From: Limosilactobacillus equigenerosi DSM 18793 = JCM 14505
GTDB lineage: Bacteria; Bacillota; Bacilli; Lactobacillales; Lactobacillaceae
Length of the DNA: 64,000 nt
NCBI RefSeq assembly: GCF_001311375.1
Contig: NZ_BBAS01000001.1
Coordinates: 245,304 to 309,303 of the forward strand
Direction of reading: 5' to 3'
Under the pieces are notes generated by a model that worked only from the letters and a program-made list of their open reading frames with translations, was not told the DNA's origin and did not search any database. Of this stretch, positions 52,727 through 64,000 are shown one piece after another (the stretch's first letter is position 1; each line of letters starts with the position of its first letter). The position numbers and the translations under genes are program-made.

Positions 52727-52757
52727 TTGTACAGTTTTATCAAAATAGGAGTATAAT
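52727..52757 (+). promoter_or_regulatory. Putative purA promoter
   Basis: TATAAT (52752-52757) is clear; TTGTAC (52727-52732) is 19 bases upstream, a wide spacing. No PurR-box or purine riboswitch is evident. Confidence 0.5.
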
Positions 52758-52777
52758 TAAAGGGTTGTGAGAGATAA

Positions 52778-54073
<1,296 letters not shown>

Positions 54074-54106
54074 CGAATCCATGGGAAGCATAGGTTGAGA
54101 AGCTAT

Positions 54107-54141
54107 AAATGGGTGCCATTTTCAGATGGTGCCCATTTTTG
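54107..54141 (+). terminator. Terminator after purA
   Basis: AAATGGGTGCCAT pairs with ATGGTGCCCATTT with two G-T pairs, followed by TT. Confidence 0.88.
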
Positions 54142-54211
54142 TGTTTAGTTAGGTAATTATTGGAATTTTTAATAAACAGGATTATTATTACGAACAAAGA
54201 AGGTGATTAAT

Positions 54212-54835
54212 ATGAATATAGAAGATGTATTAGAATTATCGAAAAAAAGAATTAGGGGCTGATCCCACAGGACATGATTTTTTTCATGCTGAAAGAGTTG
54301 CAAAATTAGCAGTATCACTTTATACCAAAAATAATAGTTATACTGAACAAGACGTAAAATTATTGTTAATTATGGGATATTTACATGATGTAATTGATGA
54401 TAAATTAACAGATGATATACCAGGGAAAATCAATGAAATACTTAGCTTACGTTCAATTGAGGAGTTAAAACCAGAAGAATTGGCGGAAGTTATGGATACG
54501 ATAAAAAAACATGTCATATTCAAGGAATTTGAGCGATACTCATCATCTTTCTTTAAAAGGGCAATATGTTCAAGATGCTGATCGGCTTGATGCATTAGGA
54601 GCAATTGGAATCGCGCGAGCATTTGCGTATGGCGGGCATCATGGGAATCTTATTTACAATCCGACAATTAAACCTACAACAAATATTTCTAAGGAAGCTT
54701 ATCGAAATAAAAAAAAGTACGACTATTAATCATTTTTATGAAAAATTGTTAAATTTAGAAAATTCAATGAATACTAGTGCAGGAAAAATGATGGCAGAAA
54801 AAAAGGACTCGTTACATGAAATCGTTTTTGAGTGA
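54212..54835 (+). CDS. HD-domain phosphohydrolase, three frameshifts
   Basis: The corrected 206-residue protein shows HD motifs [23 protein letters not shown] and [17 protein letters not shown], as in YedJ/YpgQ-type nucleotide phosphohydrolases. The substrate is unknown. AAGGTG precedes ATG 54212. Three A runs are one too long: 54242-54248, 54503-54509 and 54709-54716. The gene is visibly more A/T-rich than its neighbours, which both explains the homopolymer errors and may mark a recent acquisition. Confidence 0.8.
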
Positions 54836-54944
54836 ATTTTTAAAAGAATGGGGTGAAATTATAGATGAGAAGTAATTTTTTTAATGCTATTAATTTTAGC
54901 TAAAATTAGCGCCATCTCTAAGCCGGCATAATTTATTTACAAGT

Positions 54945-55537
<593 letters not shown>

Positions 55538-55540
55538 AAA

Positions 55541-55582
55541 AAATAACCACTCCTTGAAAGTTTCAAAGAGTGGTTATTTTTA
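55541..55582. terminator. Bidirectional terminator
   Basis: AAATAACCACTC and GAGTGGTTATTT form a 12-base-pair stem with inner CTT/AAG pairs and T tracts on both strands, between convergent pyrR and the DUF2628 gene. Confidence 0.9.
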
Positions 55583-55583
55583 A

Positions 55584-55961
55584 TTAGCTGCGCCAGTAAC
55601 GAGCCTTGGTTAAGAGTTGTTTGGAGCGTTCATCAGCAGGAACAAATCCCCGACTAAAGAGCCGGCGGAAGTATAAGTAGTTGTAGCCAAACGTAAAGAC
55701 TAATGAAGCAAACGGAATAATTGCCCAAGTTGGGAAATGGAAGATTAAGGCGAATAATTCGTAGTCAGCTTGTAAGAATAAGAAGAATAAGAAATGGTAC
55801 CAATCACCGCGAAATAAAGCTGGGAAGCAACCAAAAATTAATGAGGTCCAGGAAATACCAACTTTAGCAATCCGGATTTCATTCGCGTCATTTTTAACCA
55901 CCGCATATTGCGGAGGCACGGGCAGGTTTTGCCATGAATTTTGACCAAATGGATTTTGCAT
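55584..55961 (-). CDS. DUF2628 small membrane protein
   Basis: The 125-residue protein starts MQNPFGQNSWQNLPVPPQ and has a cytoplasmic lead, then about three hydrophobic segments (IFGCFPALFRGDWYHFLFFLF and WAIIPFASLVFTFGYNYLYF). This matches the DUF2628 family, whose function is unknown. ATG 55961 is chosen because GTGAGG lies 6-7 bases upstream; the longer ORF has no such site. It is monocistronic. Confidence 0.8.
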   Translation of the reverse strand: MQNPFGQNSWQNLPVPPQYAVVKNDANEIRIAKVGISWTSLIFGCFPALFRGDWYHFLFFLFLQADYELFALIFHFPTWAIIPFASLVFTFGYNYLYFRRLFSRGFVPADERSKQLLTKARYWRS

Positions 55962-56064
55962 TTGTAGCCTCACTTTCATCGAAATACTAAAACATATCTT
56001 ATCATAAACCACGGAAGAGACCTAATAATTAACTAAGGGGATTAAAAATTTTCAGGTGAAATAG

Positions 56065-56092
56065 TTGACGTTAGGAAAAATTAGATTATAAT
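56065..56092 (+). promoter_or_regulatory. Promoter of the second methionine T-box transcript
   Basis: TTGACG (56065-56070) and TATAAT (56087-56092) with a 16-base spacer. Confidence 0.8.
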
Positions 56093-56099
56093 TAAGATT

Positions 56100-56382
56100 A
56101 TATTAATATTGTTCGAATAAACGTATCGAAAAGCAGAGTAGCAATTGGCGCGGTTAAGAGAGTTTCCGGGAGGTGCAAGGAAATCCGTTAAGATGGTGAA
56201 GATGGGCTTGGAGTGGCACTGGCGAATGGTTCAGTCAGTGACGGGGTTGCGCTCGTTATTTCCGCAAGGTGATTCGATGGAGTCACCTAATGAGGTTAAA
56301 GTTGTGAGACTTTAACGAATTTAAAGGTGGTAACACGTGGAAACGTCCTTTTATCAAGATTGATAAAAGGACGTTTTTTATT
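56100..56382 (+). promoter_or_regulatory. T-box riboswitch leader of metQNI
   Basis: The core AAGGTGGTAACACG (56323-56336) is followed by the terminator AAACGTCCTTTTATCAA/TTGATAAAAGGACGTTT (56340-56378). A Stem I region at about 56150-56230 contains ATG triplets that could be the methionine specifier. The downstream metQ-metN-metI genes make methionine the expected signal. Confidence 0.92.
56340..56382 (+). terminator. T-box regulated terminator before metQNI
   Basis: AAACGTCCTTTTATCAA and TTGATAAAAGGACGTTT form a near-perfect hairpin followed by six T. Confidence 0.92.
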
Positions 56383-56412
56383 CGAATCAAAGCATGCAGG
56401 AGGATCAGAAAA

Positions 56413-57258
56413 ATGCATAAGAAACGGAATCGTTTAATTGGAATTTTAGTTGTGTTGGTAGTTTTAGTGGGGGGATACTTTAGTTTCTTCCATAAGTCAG
56501 CGGCGGAATCAAAGACCGTGACCGTTGGGGTGGTTGATAGCTCAAAGGCTGATACAGCAATATGGAAACAAGTGGCCAAGGACGCCAAGGATAAATATGG
56601 CGTGACGGTGAAGACGAAGCAATTTAGCGATTATAACCAACCTAACAAGGCGTTGGAAAATGGCGATGTTGATTTAAATGCCTTCCAACACCAAGCCTTC
56701 TTAGATGAATGGAATCAAGCTAATCATGGTCACTTAGTTGCCATTGGGAAGACCGTCATTGCCCCAATTCGGTTATTCTCAGCTAAGTATCACGCATTAA
56801 ATGAATTACCAGACGGGGCCACTATTGCCATCCCTAATGATGCTACGAACGGTTCGCGGGCCCTCTATGTTCTTAAGAATGCCGGTTTAATTACGTTCAA
56901 GAAGGGGACGGGCAAGTTAGCAACGGTGGCTGACATTAAGGATAATAAGAAGAACTTAAAGATTAAGGAAATGGATGCTTCCCAAACAGCACGGACGTTA
57001 AATGACGTGGATGCTGCGGTAGTTAACAACACGTATGCTAATGCAGCGAAGTTAAGCACGAAGGATGTTATCTACACGGAACCAGTCAATAAGGATTCAG
57101 CCCAATGGATTAACATCATCGTGGCTAAGAAGGATCAAGCCAACAACAAAGCTTACAAGGATGTTGTGAAGGCTTACCAAACGAAAGCGGTTAAGGACTT
57201 ATACAACAAGTACTACGGTGATACAGAAAAGACGGCGTGGGACTTAAAATTGAAGTAA
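56413..57258 (+). CDS. metQ: Methionine ABC transporter substrate-binding protein
   Basis: The 281-residue NlpA-type protein has VNAFQHQ-like DLNAFQHQAFLDEWNQ, ELPDGATIAIPNDATNGSRAL and DVDAAVVNNTYANAA, the usual MetQ signatures. The N-terminal helix (RLIGILVVLVVLVGGYFSFF) has no lipobox cysteine, so anchoring is by the helix. It lies first in the metQ-metN-metI operon after the T-box leader; AGGAGG precedes the ATG. Confidence 0.94.
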   Translation: MHKKRNRLIGILVVLVVLVGGYFSFFHKSAAESKTVTVGVVDSSKADTAIWKQVAKDAKDKYGVTVKTKQFSDYNQPNKALENGDVDLNAFQHQAFLDEWNQANHGHLVAIGKTVIAPIRLFSAKYHALNELPDGATIAIPNDATNGSRALYVLKNAGLITFKKGTGKLATVADIKDNKKNLKIKEMDASQTARTLNDVDAAVVNNTYANAAKLSTKDVIYTEPVNKDSAQWINIIVAKKDQANNKAYKDVVKAYQTKAVKDLYNKYYGDTEKTAWDLKLK

Positions 57259-57280
57259 CCCATAAGAAAGGAGTTCGCCC

Positions 57281-58345
57281 ATGGCAGATATTATTGCATT
57301 AGATCACATTAATGTGACGTTTAAAACTGGTAAAGATACCACGGTCAAAGCAGTCCAAGATGTTTCATTGCACGTGGAAAAAGGTGACGTGTATGGGGTC
57401 GTTGGTTATTCTGGGGCCGGTAAATCAACCTTAGTTCGGACGATTAACTTATTACAACCACCAACGAGTGGTCGCGTTGAAATTAACGGGACGGTGCTGT
57501 TTGATGGTGATCAGCAAGTCGTTTCGAATAAGGAATTACAAGAAAAGCGGCGGAAAATTGGGATGATTTTCCAACACTTTAACTTGTTAGATGAAACGAC
57601 GGTGATTGAAAACGTAACGTTTGCGTTGAAGCATAGCGATTTAGACGAAGAAGCTGCGTTAAAGAAGGCCCAAAACTTATTAGATTTAGTTGGGTTAGGC
57701 GACAAAGCGCAAAGTTATCCGGTCCAATTATCCGGGGGGGAAAAGCAACGGGTGGCGATTGCGCGGGCCTTGGCTAACGATCCCGATATTTTGATTTCAG
57801 ATGAAGCCACGTCAGCGCTTGATCCTCAAACGACAAACCAAATTTTAGACTTATTAAAAGACTTAAATGAAAAGCTGGCGGTGACGATTGTCTTGATTAC
57901 GCATGAAATGGAAGCCGTGAAGCGGGTCGCTAACAAGATTGCGGTGATGGAACATGGGGTCGTAATTGAACAAGGCTCCTTACGTGAAATTTACTTGCGA
58001 CCACAACAAGAATTAACCCGCCAATTTGTGGGTGGTTCGTTAGCCGCTATGGATACGTTAAAGGCTTATGACTTAGAACACTTATCTGATGAAGAACGGC
58101 TTTACCAATTAGTCTTTAGTTCCAAGAACGTCAGTGAATCAGTGATTCAAGCCCTGTATAAAGAAGTCGGGGTTGATGTTTCAATGTTGTACGGAAACGT
58201 AGAAGTTTTAGGTAATGAACCAGTGGGAACCTTGTTTGTAATTATTAAGGGGACCACAGAGCAACATGCAGCTTCAGTTACATACTTAAAAGATCAAGGG
58301 ATTGAAGTAACAGAAATTGATGAAGGAGGCATTTGGCATGACTAA
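57281..58345 (+). CDS. metN: Methionine ABC transporter ATP-binding protein
   Basis: The 354-residue ATPase has Walker [10 protein letters not shown], signature [15 protein letters not shown], Walker [14 protein letters not shown], and the C-terminal NIL domain (from about residue 270, [14 protein letters not shown]) that senses methionine in the E. coli transporter. AAAGGAG precedes the ATG. It overlaps metI by eight bases, so the pair is translationally coupled. Confidence 0.97.
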   Translation: MADIIALDHINVTFKTGKDTTVKAVQDVSLHVEKGDVYGVVGYSGAGKSTLVRTINLLQPPTSGRVEINGTVLFDGDQQVVSNKELQEKRRKIGMIFQHFNLLDETTVIENVTFALKHSDLDEEAALKKAQNLLDLVGLGDKAQSYPVQLSGGEKQRVAIARALANDPDILISDEATSALDPQTTNQILDLLKDLNEKLAVTIVLITHEMEAVKRVANKIAVMEHGVVIEQGSLREIYLRPQQELTRQFVGGSLAAMDTLKAYDLEHLSDEERLYQLVFSSKNVSESVIQALYKEVGVDVSMLYGNVEVLGNEPVGTLFVIIKGTTEQHAASVTYLKDQGIEVTEIDEGGIWHD

Positions 58346-59037
58346 TTTATTAAATACGTGGTTCCCAAATGTTAGCTCACTCGGTTGGACGGGTGATAGT
58401 GGTTGGGGGACAGCCATTTGGCAAACGGTTTATATGACGTTATGGCCAGCCGTTTTCGGTGGCGTCATTGGTTTGATTTTTGGGGTCTTGCTCGTTGTTA
58501 CGAAGCCGGGCGGGATTTTAGAAAACAGTATCTTATTTAGTATTTGTGATAAGATTGTGTCAGTTTTCCGGGCAATTCCATTTATCATTTTATTAGCCTT
58601 CATTGCTCCCTTTACGCAATTGTTAGTGGGGACAAATTGGGATGACGGCGGCATTAGTGCCATTGTCCGTTGGGGTAGCGCCATTTTATGCGCGGCAAAT
58701 TCAAGTGGCCTTAGAAAGTGTTAACCCTGGGAAAGTTGAAGCGGCCCAAGCCTTGGGAGCTACTAACTGGGATATTATTGTTCACGTTTACTTAAAGGAA
58801 GCTCGGTCAGAAATTGCCCGGGTTTCAACGGTGACGTTAATTAGTTTAGTTAGTTTAACGGCCATGGCCGGGGCCATTGGGGCTGGTGGCCTTGGGAACA
58901 CGGCGATTGCATACGGGTACAACCGTTTTAACAATGATGTGACGTTAATGGCAACATTATTAGTTTTATTATTTGTGTTGATTATTCAATTAGTTGGTGA
59001 CTGGTTAGCGAAATCCTTAAATCACCAAAAACGCTAA
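58338..59037 (+). CDS. metI: Methionine ABC transporter permease, one frameshift
   Basis: The 233-residue (corrected) permease has five predicted membrane helices and the EAA loop [25 protein letters not shown] 58338 follows GAAGGAGG within metN. Two bases are missing near 58636 (expected [17 protein letters not shown]). The C-terminal part [17 protein letters not shown] is typical of MetI. Confidence 0.95.
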
Positions 59038-59064
59038 ACAAGTTGAAAAGAGGCGACGGTTAGC

Positions 59065-60220
59065 ATGGAAACAGCGCAACGGATTAAAATATTACAAGAT
59101 TTAGTCCGCATTAATTCAGTCAACGGGAATGAATTAGCGGTTGCTGAGTATTTACAAAAGTTGTTGGCTCAGTATGGGCTTAAAGCCACCGTGGATCGTT
59201 TTGATGAGACGCGGGCTAATTTAATTTTGGAACTTGGTGAAGGAAAAGCGGACCAAATTTTAGGTCTGACCGGGCATTTAGATACCGTAGCGGTTGAAGA
59301 TGAAACAACCTGGACGTATCCGCCATTTGCGGCGACGATTGTTGGTGATCGGTTGTATGGTCGTGGGGCAGCGGATATGAAGAGTGGTGTCGCCGCCCAG
59401 GCGATTGCAATTATTGAATTAGTGACCGCTGGGGTTAGATTGCCCGGAAAATTGCGCTGGATGTTAACTGCCGGAGAGGAATATGGGACGCCGGGAGCTA
59501 ATCGGTTGTTAGCAGCTGGCTATGCGGATGATTTAGCGGCTTTGTATGTTGGTGAACCAACGAGTGGTAATGTCGTGTATGCCCATTCCGGTAGTTTAAA
59601 CTATCGCATTATTAGTCATGGCAAAGCGTCCACAGTTCCCGACCAGCGGATGGAATTAATGCCGTTGATGGTTTAATTGATTTTGCGGTGGCGGAGCGAA
59701 CGTTATTTGATAATGCGCCAGTGCACCCTGCCTTAGGGACAGTTAAACATAGTGTTACAATTTTAAAGGCTGGGGAACAAATCAATACGTTACCGGATGT
59801 GGCCGAATTACGTGGCAATATTCGCCCAACGCCAAGTTCGATAATGAACAAGTGATTGCTTCCTTGCAGCGCGTAATTGAGCGCTTAAACCAGCAGCCGG
59901 GCACTAATTTGAAGTTAGAGGTTATTCATAGTTTCTATCCGGTGGCGAGTGATCCGGCGAGCGGATTTGTCCAAAAGACGCTCACGGCGTTTCAAACAGC
60001 CTACCAAGCTTATCCAATGCATACCCAACCACATTTAGCAGTCATTAATGGGGCGACGGATGCGAGTGTATTTGTGAAAGCTAATCGGCAGTTACCAGTA
60101 ATTGTGGTGGGGGCTGATAATTGGGAGATTTCGCATATGGTCGATGAATATACCACGTTATCAAGTTTTACCGCGACGATTAATGGTTATAAAACGGCAA
60201 TTCAAAGTTTCTTTGCATAA
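59065..60220 (+). CDS. M20-family deacylase/succinyl-diaminopimelate desuccinylase-like peptidase, two frameshifts
   Basis: The corrected 385-residue metallopeptidase binds zinc through HLDTV, ADMKSG and AGEEYGTPGA, with HKAS-type SHGKASHSS and the final His in a HTQPHL-like stretch. It belongs to the ArgE/DapE/ACY1/CPG2 group; DapE, acetylornithine or cysteine-derivative deacylation are all possible. One C is missing near 59630 and one base near 59838 (expected RPTPKFDNEQVIA). It lies 27 bases after metI and is probably in the methionine T-box operon, so a role in releasing methionine from a conjugate is an inference worth noting. Confidence 0.85.
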
Positions 60221-60224
60221 TAAA

Positions 60225-60262
60225 ACAGCTTAGCCCAACCGAGCTAAGCTGTTTTTTTTTTA
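60225..60262. terminator. Terminator between the met operon and dlt operon
   Basis: AACAGCTTAGC and GCTAAGCTGTT form an 11-base-pair stem followed by T on the plus strand and with A/T flanks usable by the convergent dlt transcript. Confidence 0.88.
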
Positions 60263-61552
60263 ATGAAGGCGATTTGTAAAGTTAGTTAAATGTTGCGAAG
60301 TTGGAATTAAATTGGCCCACGTAGGCGTTAAGAATTGATCATTCATCCGATATGTCGGCGTTGGGATTGTTTGATTAACAAACGTATTAATCTTTTGATC
60401 AAGGTCAACCCAACCAACCCAGCCAAGGTGAATGGTATCATTCATAAATGATGGATCATTCCCCTTATGGAGTAATCAACGATGTTGTTAAAGCCTTGTT
60501 GTTGAAGTTGGTATTTAATCTTATTAACTGTTTGGTAATACATGGACATGTTTAAACCGGTTTGTTGTTCCCACTTTTCATTGACAGGGGTAATTACAAA
60601 TAAGACATCCATATGTAATTTGGCAAACTGATTTAAAACGACTTCTAAATCACCATATTCAGGTGATTGTAAGTAACTAAAATGTTTTTGTGAGCCCCGT
60701 GATTCTTTTAAGTGCCCCTTAATTTGCCGGTTATAAAAACTGTTTACTACACCTAACTGGTTGTTAGTGGAAGCTCGGGACTTATCAATGGCGGCTTGGT
60801 GCTTTAATTGATCGTAGTTATACGTAATTGGTAAAGCTTCCATCCCGGGTTTGATTCGGTTTTCATAGCGCGGCGTTAAAAAGTGGCCGGAAAAAAATTC
60901 TATCTTGGTTGGCTAAGAAGCGCTTTTCGATGGTTAACACGCTTCGTTGCCAAGTTGACAAAGCTTTCCCTTGGGCAATTCGCTCGGCACCGCTCCCCAA
61001 AGTTCCAGTTGGATTAGTTAATTGAATTAAGCGTTGAGCGGTATATTGATCATACTTTGATTGCGGATTAGCGGCTAATAGCCAGTAGATATCACTATAC
61101 GTGCCGGTGTAATACGTAAAGGCGTTGCGTTCAATCCCGGGTTTGACAAACCATTGGGGGAAATAATCATCACAGCCTTACGATGCTTCATTTGGGGTTC
61201 CATTGTGGCTAAATTAAATAATTGGGGTAATGATTGCGTTCCCCGAGAACCGAAGAGGAAGAGGCGATAATTATGGTATTTATTGGCGAGGGTAGCTGGA
61301 TGATATTTATCCATCCGGCTTAATTCGCTGGATCCAAAGACCGGAATGTATTTAGGATTCCGTTGCTCAAAAGCTTGGGTTTTAATGTTTTGATTTTTGA
61401 AGACATTATTATTTAATGAAACGGCTGCTTTTTGAATAATGGCCGGACTTCGATGACCAGACCACGGATATGCAAAAAAAGGCCCCGCATAACACAATGG
61501 CAAGTAGCAGGGGCCCAAAAACCAGCCATAATTGTTTGGTGGTTGATTTCAT
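60260..61552 (-). CDS. dltD: D-alanyl-lipoteichoic acid acyltransferase DltD, four frameshifts
   Basis: DltD is a membrane-anchored protein that completes transfer of D-Ala to lipoteichoic acid. The corrected 430-residue protein begins MKSTTKQLWLVFGPLLLAIV; the SGNH-like Ser is in VFGSSELS, and WVDLDQKINTF is at the end. Indels are a seven-A run at 61474-61480 (plus strand), a G run at 61156-61160 one short, a seven-A run at 60891-60897, and one G missing near 60470. All four restored give a single frame. The start overlaps the dltC stop (TAATG). Confidence 0.93.
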
Positions 61553-61788
61553 TATTGTAATTCCTTTACCCGTTCAGCGATTAGGTTCACGGTACTCCAT
61601 TCGTCACGTTCAAAGCCGGAAACAGGAACTTGAATGTTAAATTCATCTTGTAAAGCAAATAAGAATTGGACGGTGGCCATTGAGTCAATCAACCCCGCGT
61701 CAAAAATATTTTGGTCGTAATCAGCAAAATCAGCCGCATCGCGACCAGCAGCTTCAGCTAACATCGTTTGAATTTGTTCAGTCATCAT
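61552..61788 (-). CDS. dltC: D-alanyl carrier protein DltC
   Basis: The 78-residue acyl carrier protein carries the phosphopantetheine Ser in DAGLIDSMATVQFLF. It accepts D-Ala from DltA. Its stop overlaps the dltD start by one base; dltB ends 17 bases upstream. Confidence 0.96.
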   Translation of the reverse strand: MMTEQIQTMLAEAAGRDAADFADYDQNIFDAGLIDSMATVQFLFALQDEFNIQVPVSGFERDEWSTVNLIAERVKELQ

Positions 61789-61805
61789 TAAGTCCTCCTA
61801 AAATG

Positions 61806-63030
61806 TTATTGATGATGGAAAAAGAATTGGTCTAAGAAACTTGAGAAAATTAAGAAGGTAAAGACCACAAAATTAAAAGTAATGAAAATGGCAATGGCAT
61901 TGGTGAACCAATTTGGTTTATGCTTTGGCCAATGTTTTCGCTTAAAGCGGAGCCAAGCATCATTAACCACGAGGGCCAAACCATGCAAGAAGCCATATAG
62001 AATATAATACCATGTAATCCCATGCCAAAAACCCATAATCATCATATTTAGCATATAAGCTGTCGATGAAAGGGCATTGCGATTATTAAACCAGCGTTTC
62101 TTGGTGGCTAAGAAGACAAAGCGCATGAAAATAAAGTCCCGGAACCAGAATGATAAGGTAATATGCCACCGATTCCAGAATTCTTTAATGTTAGGGGAGG
62201 CAAATGGCCGCTTGAAGTTCATCGGCGTTTTTAACTCCCATTAAATAACTAATCCCGACGGCGAATAATGAGTAACCGGCAAAATCGAAGAATAAGTTGC
62301 CGGTATACATGTAAGCAACGCCGACAACTGGCCAACTAAAGTGGGGCGCGTGCATCATCGCTAAGCGTTCCATCGCTGGTTGCCATTTAACGGCGAAGAA
62401 GTAGGTAATCACAAATTTGTATAAGAATCCTAAGAAGAGGTAATACAAAGCTTGATTAATCATGGTTAAATATTCTTCGCGACTGGGGACAGTTTGATAA
62501 TCTTTAGCAAACCGCCGGTAACGATCAATTGGCCCGGAAGTAATGGTGGGCATGAAACTCATAAAGCGGATCAATTCCCACCATTTAAGTTCTTTAATCA
62601 TCCCGTCCCGGGTTTCAATAATCGTCCCGGTAGCCCGGAAGGTCAGGTAACTAATCCCCATAAACCCTAATAACGAACTATGACCAACCATTGCGGGGGT
62701 TAATTTTACAATTACTAAGGGTAAAATTGACAAGAAGACGGCGCCGTAGAAGACACTAGTCTGATTCTTGATTTGGCGGTATTTAAAGTAGCTCATGACT
62801 AAGAGGGTTTCGTAAACTAAGTAACCAATTAAGGACACCCCTTGAGGAATATTAGCGCCAGTGAACATGACAAAAATAAACCCAAAGCTAATCAGGAATT
62901 CATACCAACTGAACCGTTTACCAAAGTAAAGACCGATCATTAATGGAATGAGGGCGATTAGTAAGTAAATAAAGTAGCTCGGTGAGCCATAAGCCGAGTA
63001 GGTTGGTAAGGATTGGAGCCAATTTATCAT
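61806..63030 (-). CDS. dltB: D-alanyl transfer membrane protein DltB (MBOAT), one frameshift
   Basis: The 407-residue (corrected) MBOAT protein moves D-Ala across the membrane. Conserved His residues are in FWNRWHITLSFWFRDF and MGFWHGITWYY. The five-T run at 62228-62232 (plus) is one too long; correction reads YLMGVKTPMNFKRPFASP. It overlaps dltA by four bases. Confidence 0.95.
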
Positions 63031-64000
63031 GATTGATTAGCCTCCGCAATCATTTGTTTGATCGCAATCTTACCATTTGGTGACATTGGAAATTCACTAA
63101 CTTTAATGAATTGGTTCGGCATCATGTAATCCATGATGTTCCCGGTTAAGCTTTGACGCATTTCCTTGGCAAAGTCCGTTCCTTCACTCGTGACGGAGGC
63201 TTCAGGGATAATGTAGGCAATTAATTGCTTAACCTTGTGGTCTTGGTCATATTTTGGTACGGCGACGGCTTGTTTAATGAGCGGGCTAGTTTCTAAGCTA
63301 CTCCGAACTTCGTCTAATTCAATCCGGAATCCATGGAGTTTAATTTGGAAATCCATCCGACCTAAGACGTAATGCAGGCCATTTTCATCAATCATCCCAG
63401 CATCACCAGTCCGATAAGCACGTTGCCCATTTAGTTCAAAGAAATTTTGGGCGGTCTTTTCGGGGTTGTTTAAATATCCCTTGGCGACACTATCACCGGC
63501 AATGATGATTTCCCCTTGTTGGTTAGGTTCGGTGAGCATTTGATCGTCATCCCAGATACTTGTGGTCGTATGAGCCTTAACTTTACCAACTGGTAGGCGT
63601 TTTAAGGTCTCAATCATTTCCTGGGAAATTTCAATACTAGTTACGGCCACCGTGGCTTCGGTTGGACCATAAGTATTGAAAATGTGTGCGGTTGGGAAAC
63701 GTTCCTGCAACCGTTTGGCGGTGCTAACCGTTAATTCTTCCCCACAGAATAAGAAATAATTAAGACCAGGCATATGTTCAGTATTAAATTCTGGACTGAG
63801 CATTAACATGTCGGCAAATGATGGGGTTGATACAAAGACGTTGAGGTCTAAATTGGGGACAACTTGAAAGAGTTGACCGAAGTTTTGGACGACAGCACTT
63901 GGGATGGCTTTAATTGTCCCGGCTGATAAAAGGGCTGGTAACCAAAACATCCCAGATAAATCAAAGGAGTAAGGTGGTTGACCTAAGAATGTTTGGTGGG
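63027..64000 (-). CDS. dltA: D-alanine-poly(phosphoribitol)/D-alanyl carrier ligase DltA, partial
   Basis: The adenylating enzyme activates D-Ala and loads DltC. The C-terminal 324 residues are present, with TYGPTEATVAVT, YRTGDAGMIDENG, GRMDFQIKLHGFRIELDEV and the Lys in NGKIAIKQ. The reading frame continues to the window edge, where the 5' end is cut; HQTFLGQPPYSFDLSG-type residues precede the first internal Met. It is the first of the dltA-B-C-D genes on the minus strand. Confidence 0.96.
   Translation of the reverse strand, partial: HQTFLGQPPYSFDLSGMFWLPALLSAGTIKAIPSAVVQNFGQLFQVVPNLDLNVFVSTPSFADMLMLSPEFNTEHMPGLNYFLFCGEELTVSTAKRLQERFPTAHIFNTYGPTEATVAVTSIEISQEMIETLKRLPVGKVKAHTTTSIWDDDQMLTEPNQQGEIIIAGDSVAKGYLNNPEKTAQNFFELNGQRAYRTGDAGMIDENGLHYVLGRMDFQIKLHGFRIELDEVRSSLETSPLIKQAVAVPKYDQDHKVKQLIAYIIPEASVTSEGTDFAKEMRQSLTGNIMDYMMPNQFIKVSEFPMSPNGKIAIKQMIAEANQS

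Overview
The window is the replication-origin region of a low-to-moderate GC Gram-positive bacterium of the family Lactobacillaceae. The evidence is the gene order rpmH-rnpA-yidC / dnaA-dnaN-yaaA-recF-gyrB-gyrA-rpsF-ssb-rpsR-gdpP-rplI-dnaB, the walRKHIJ operon, lactic-acid-bacterial markers (rexAB, clpL, a dlt operon, a D-aspartate ligase gene) and three T-box leaders. I cannot name the species from the sequence alone.

Layout. 1-4.1 kb: T-box-controlled threonyl-tRNA synthetase and an ACT/DUF711 pair. 4.1-6.0 kb: a GntR/ABC operon on the minus strand. 6.1-16.7 kb, all minus: signal peptidase, a peptidoglycan cross-bridge cassette (D-Asp ligase, amidotransferase, murE), mnmG/mnmE, yidC, rnpA, rpmH. 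16.8-18.65 kb: bipartite oriC flanking dnaA. 18.6-31.2 kb: replication, gyrase and ribosomal-protein genes. 31.2-31.6 kb: a tandem duplication of a tRNA-Lys unit. 31.7-37.9 kb: the walRKHIJ cell-wall signalling operon, a dense DnaA-box cluster, rlmH. 38-48.4 kb: a flavin-reductase-like protein, a small HTH regulator, clpL, rexB-rexA. 48.4-60.2 kb: two methionine T-box transcription units (metQ-msrA; metQ-metN-metI-M20 peptidase) separated by a phosphodiesterase, a CHAP hydrolase, purA, an HD protein and pyrR. 60.2-64 kb: dltABCD on the minus strand, dltA cut by the window edge.

The dominant technical feature is frameshifts. I reconstructed 44 single- or two-base indels in 26 genes, including essential ones (dnaA, gyrA, gyrB, dnaB, walR, walK). 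Eighteen are one extra A/T in runs now 7-8 long; most of the rest are one missing base. After correction every gene has a length divisible by three and reads as a normal family member, so these are most likely uncorrected sequencing errors. Broken genes are therefore annotated as single CDSs over the full span.

Most worth a second look: a ThrRS that lacks all four editing-site residues and most of its TGS domain; a family of structured repeats that begins on or within 2 bases of gene stop codons and shows compensatory stem changes; five perfect DnaA boxes where lactobacilli often carry htrA; and a compact L-Lys/D-Asp peptidoglycan cassette. I see no phage, IS element, CRISPR array or defence island.
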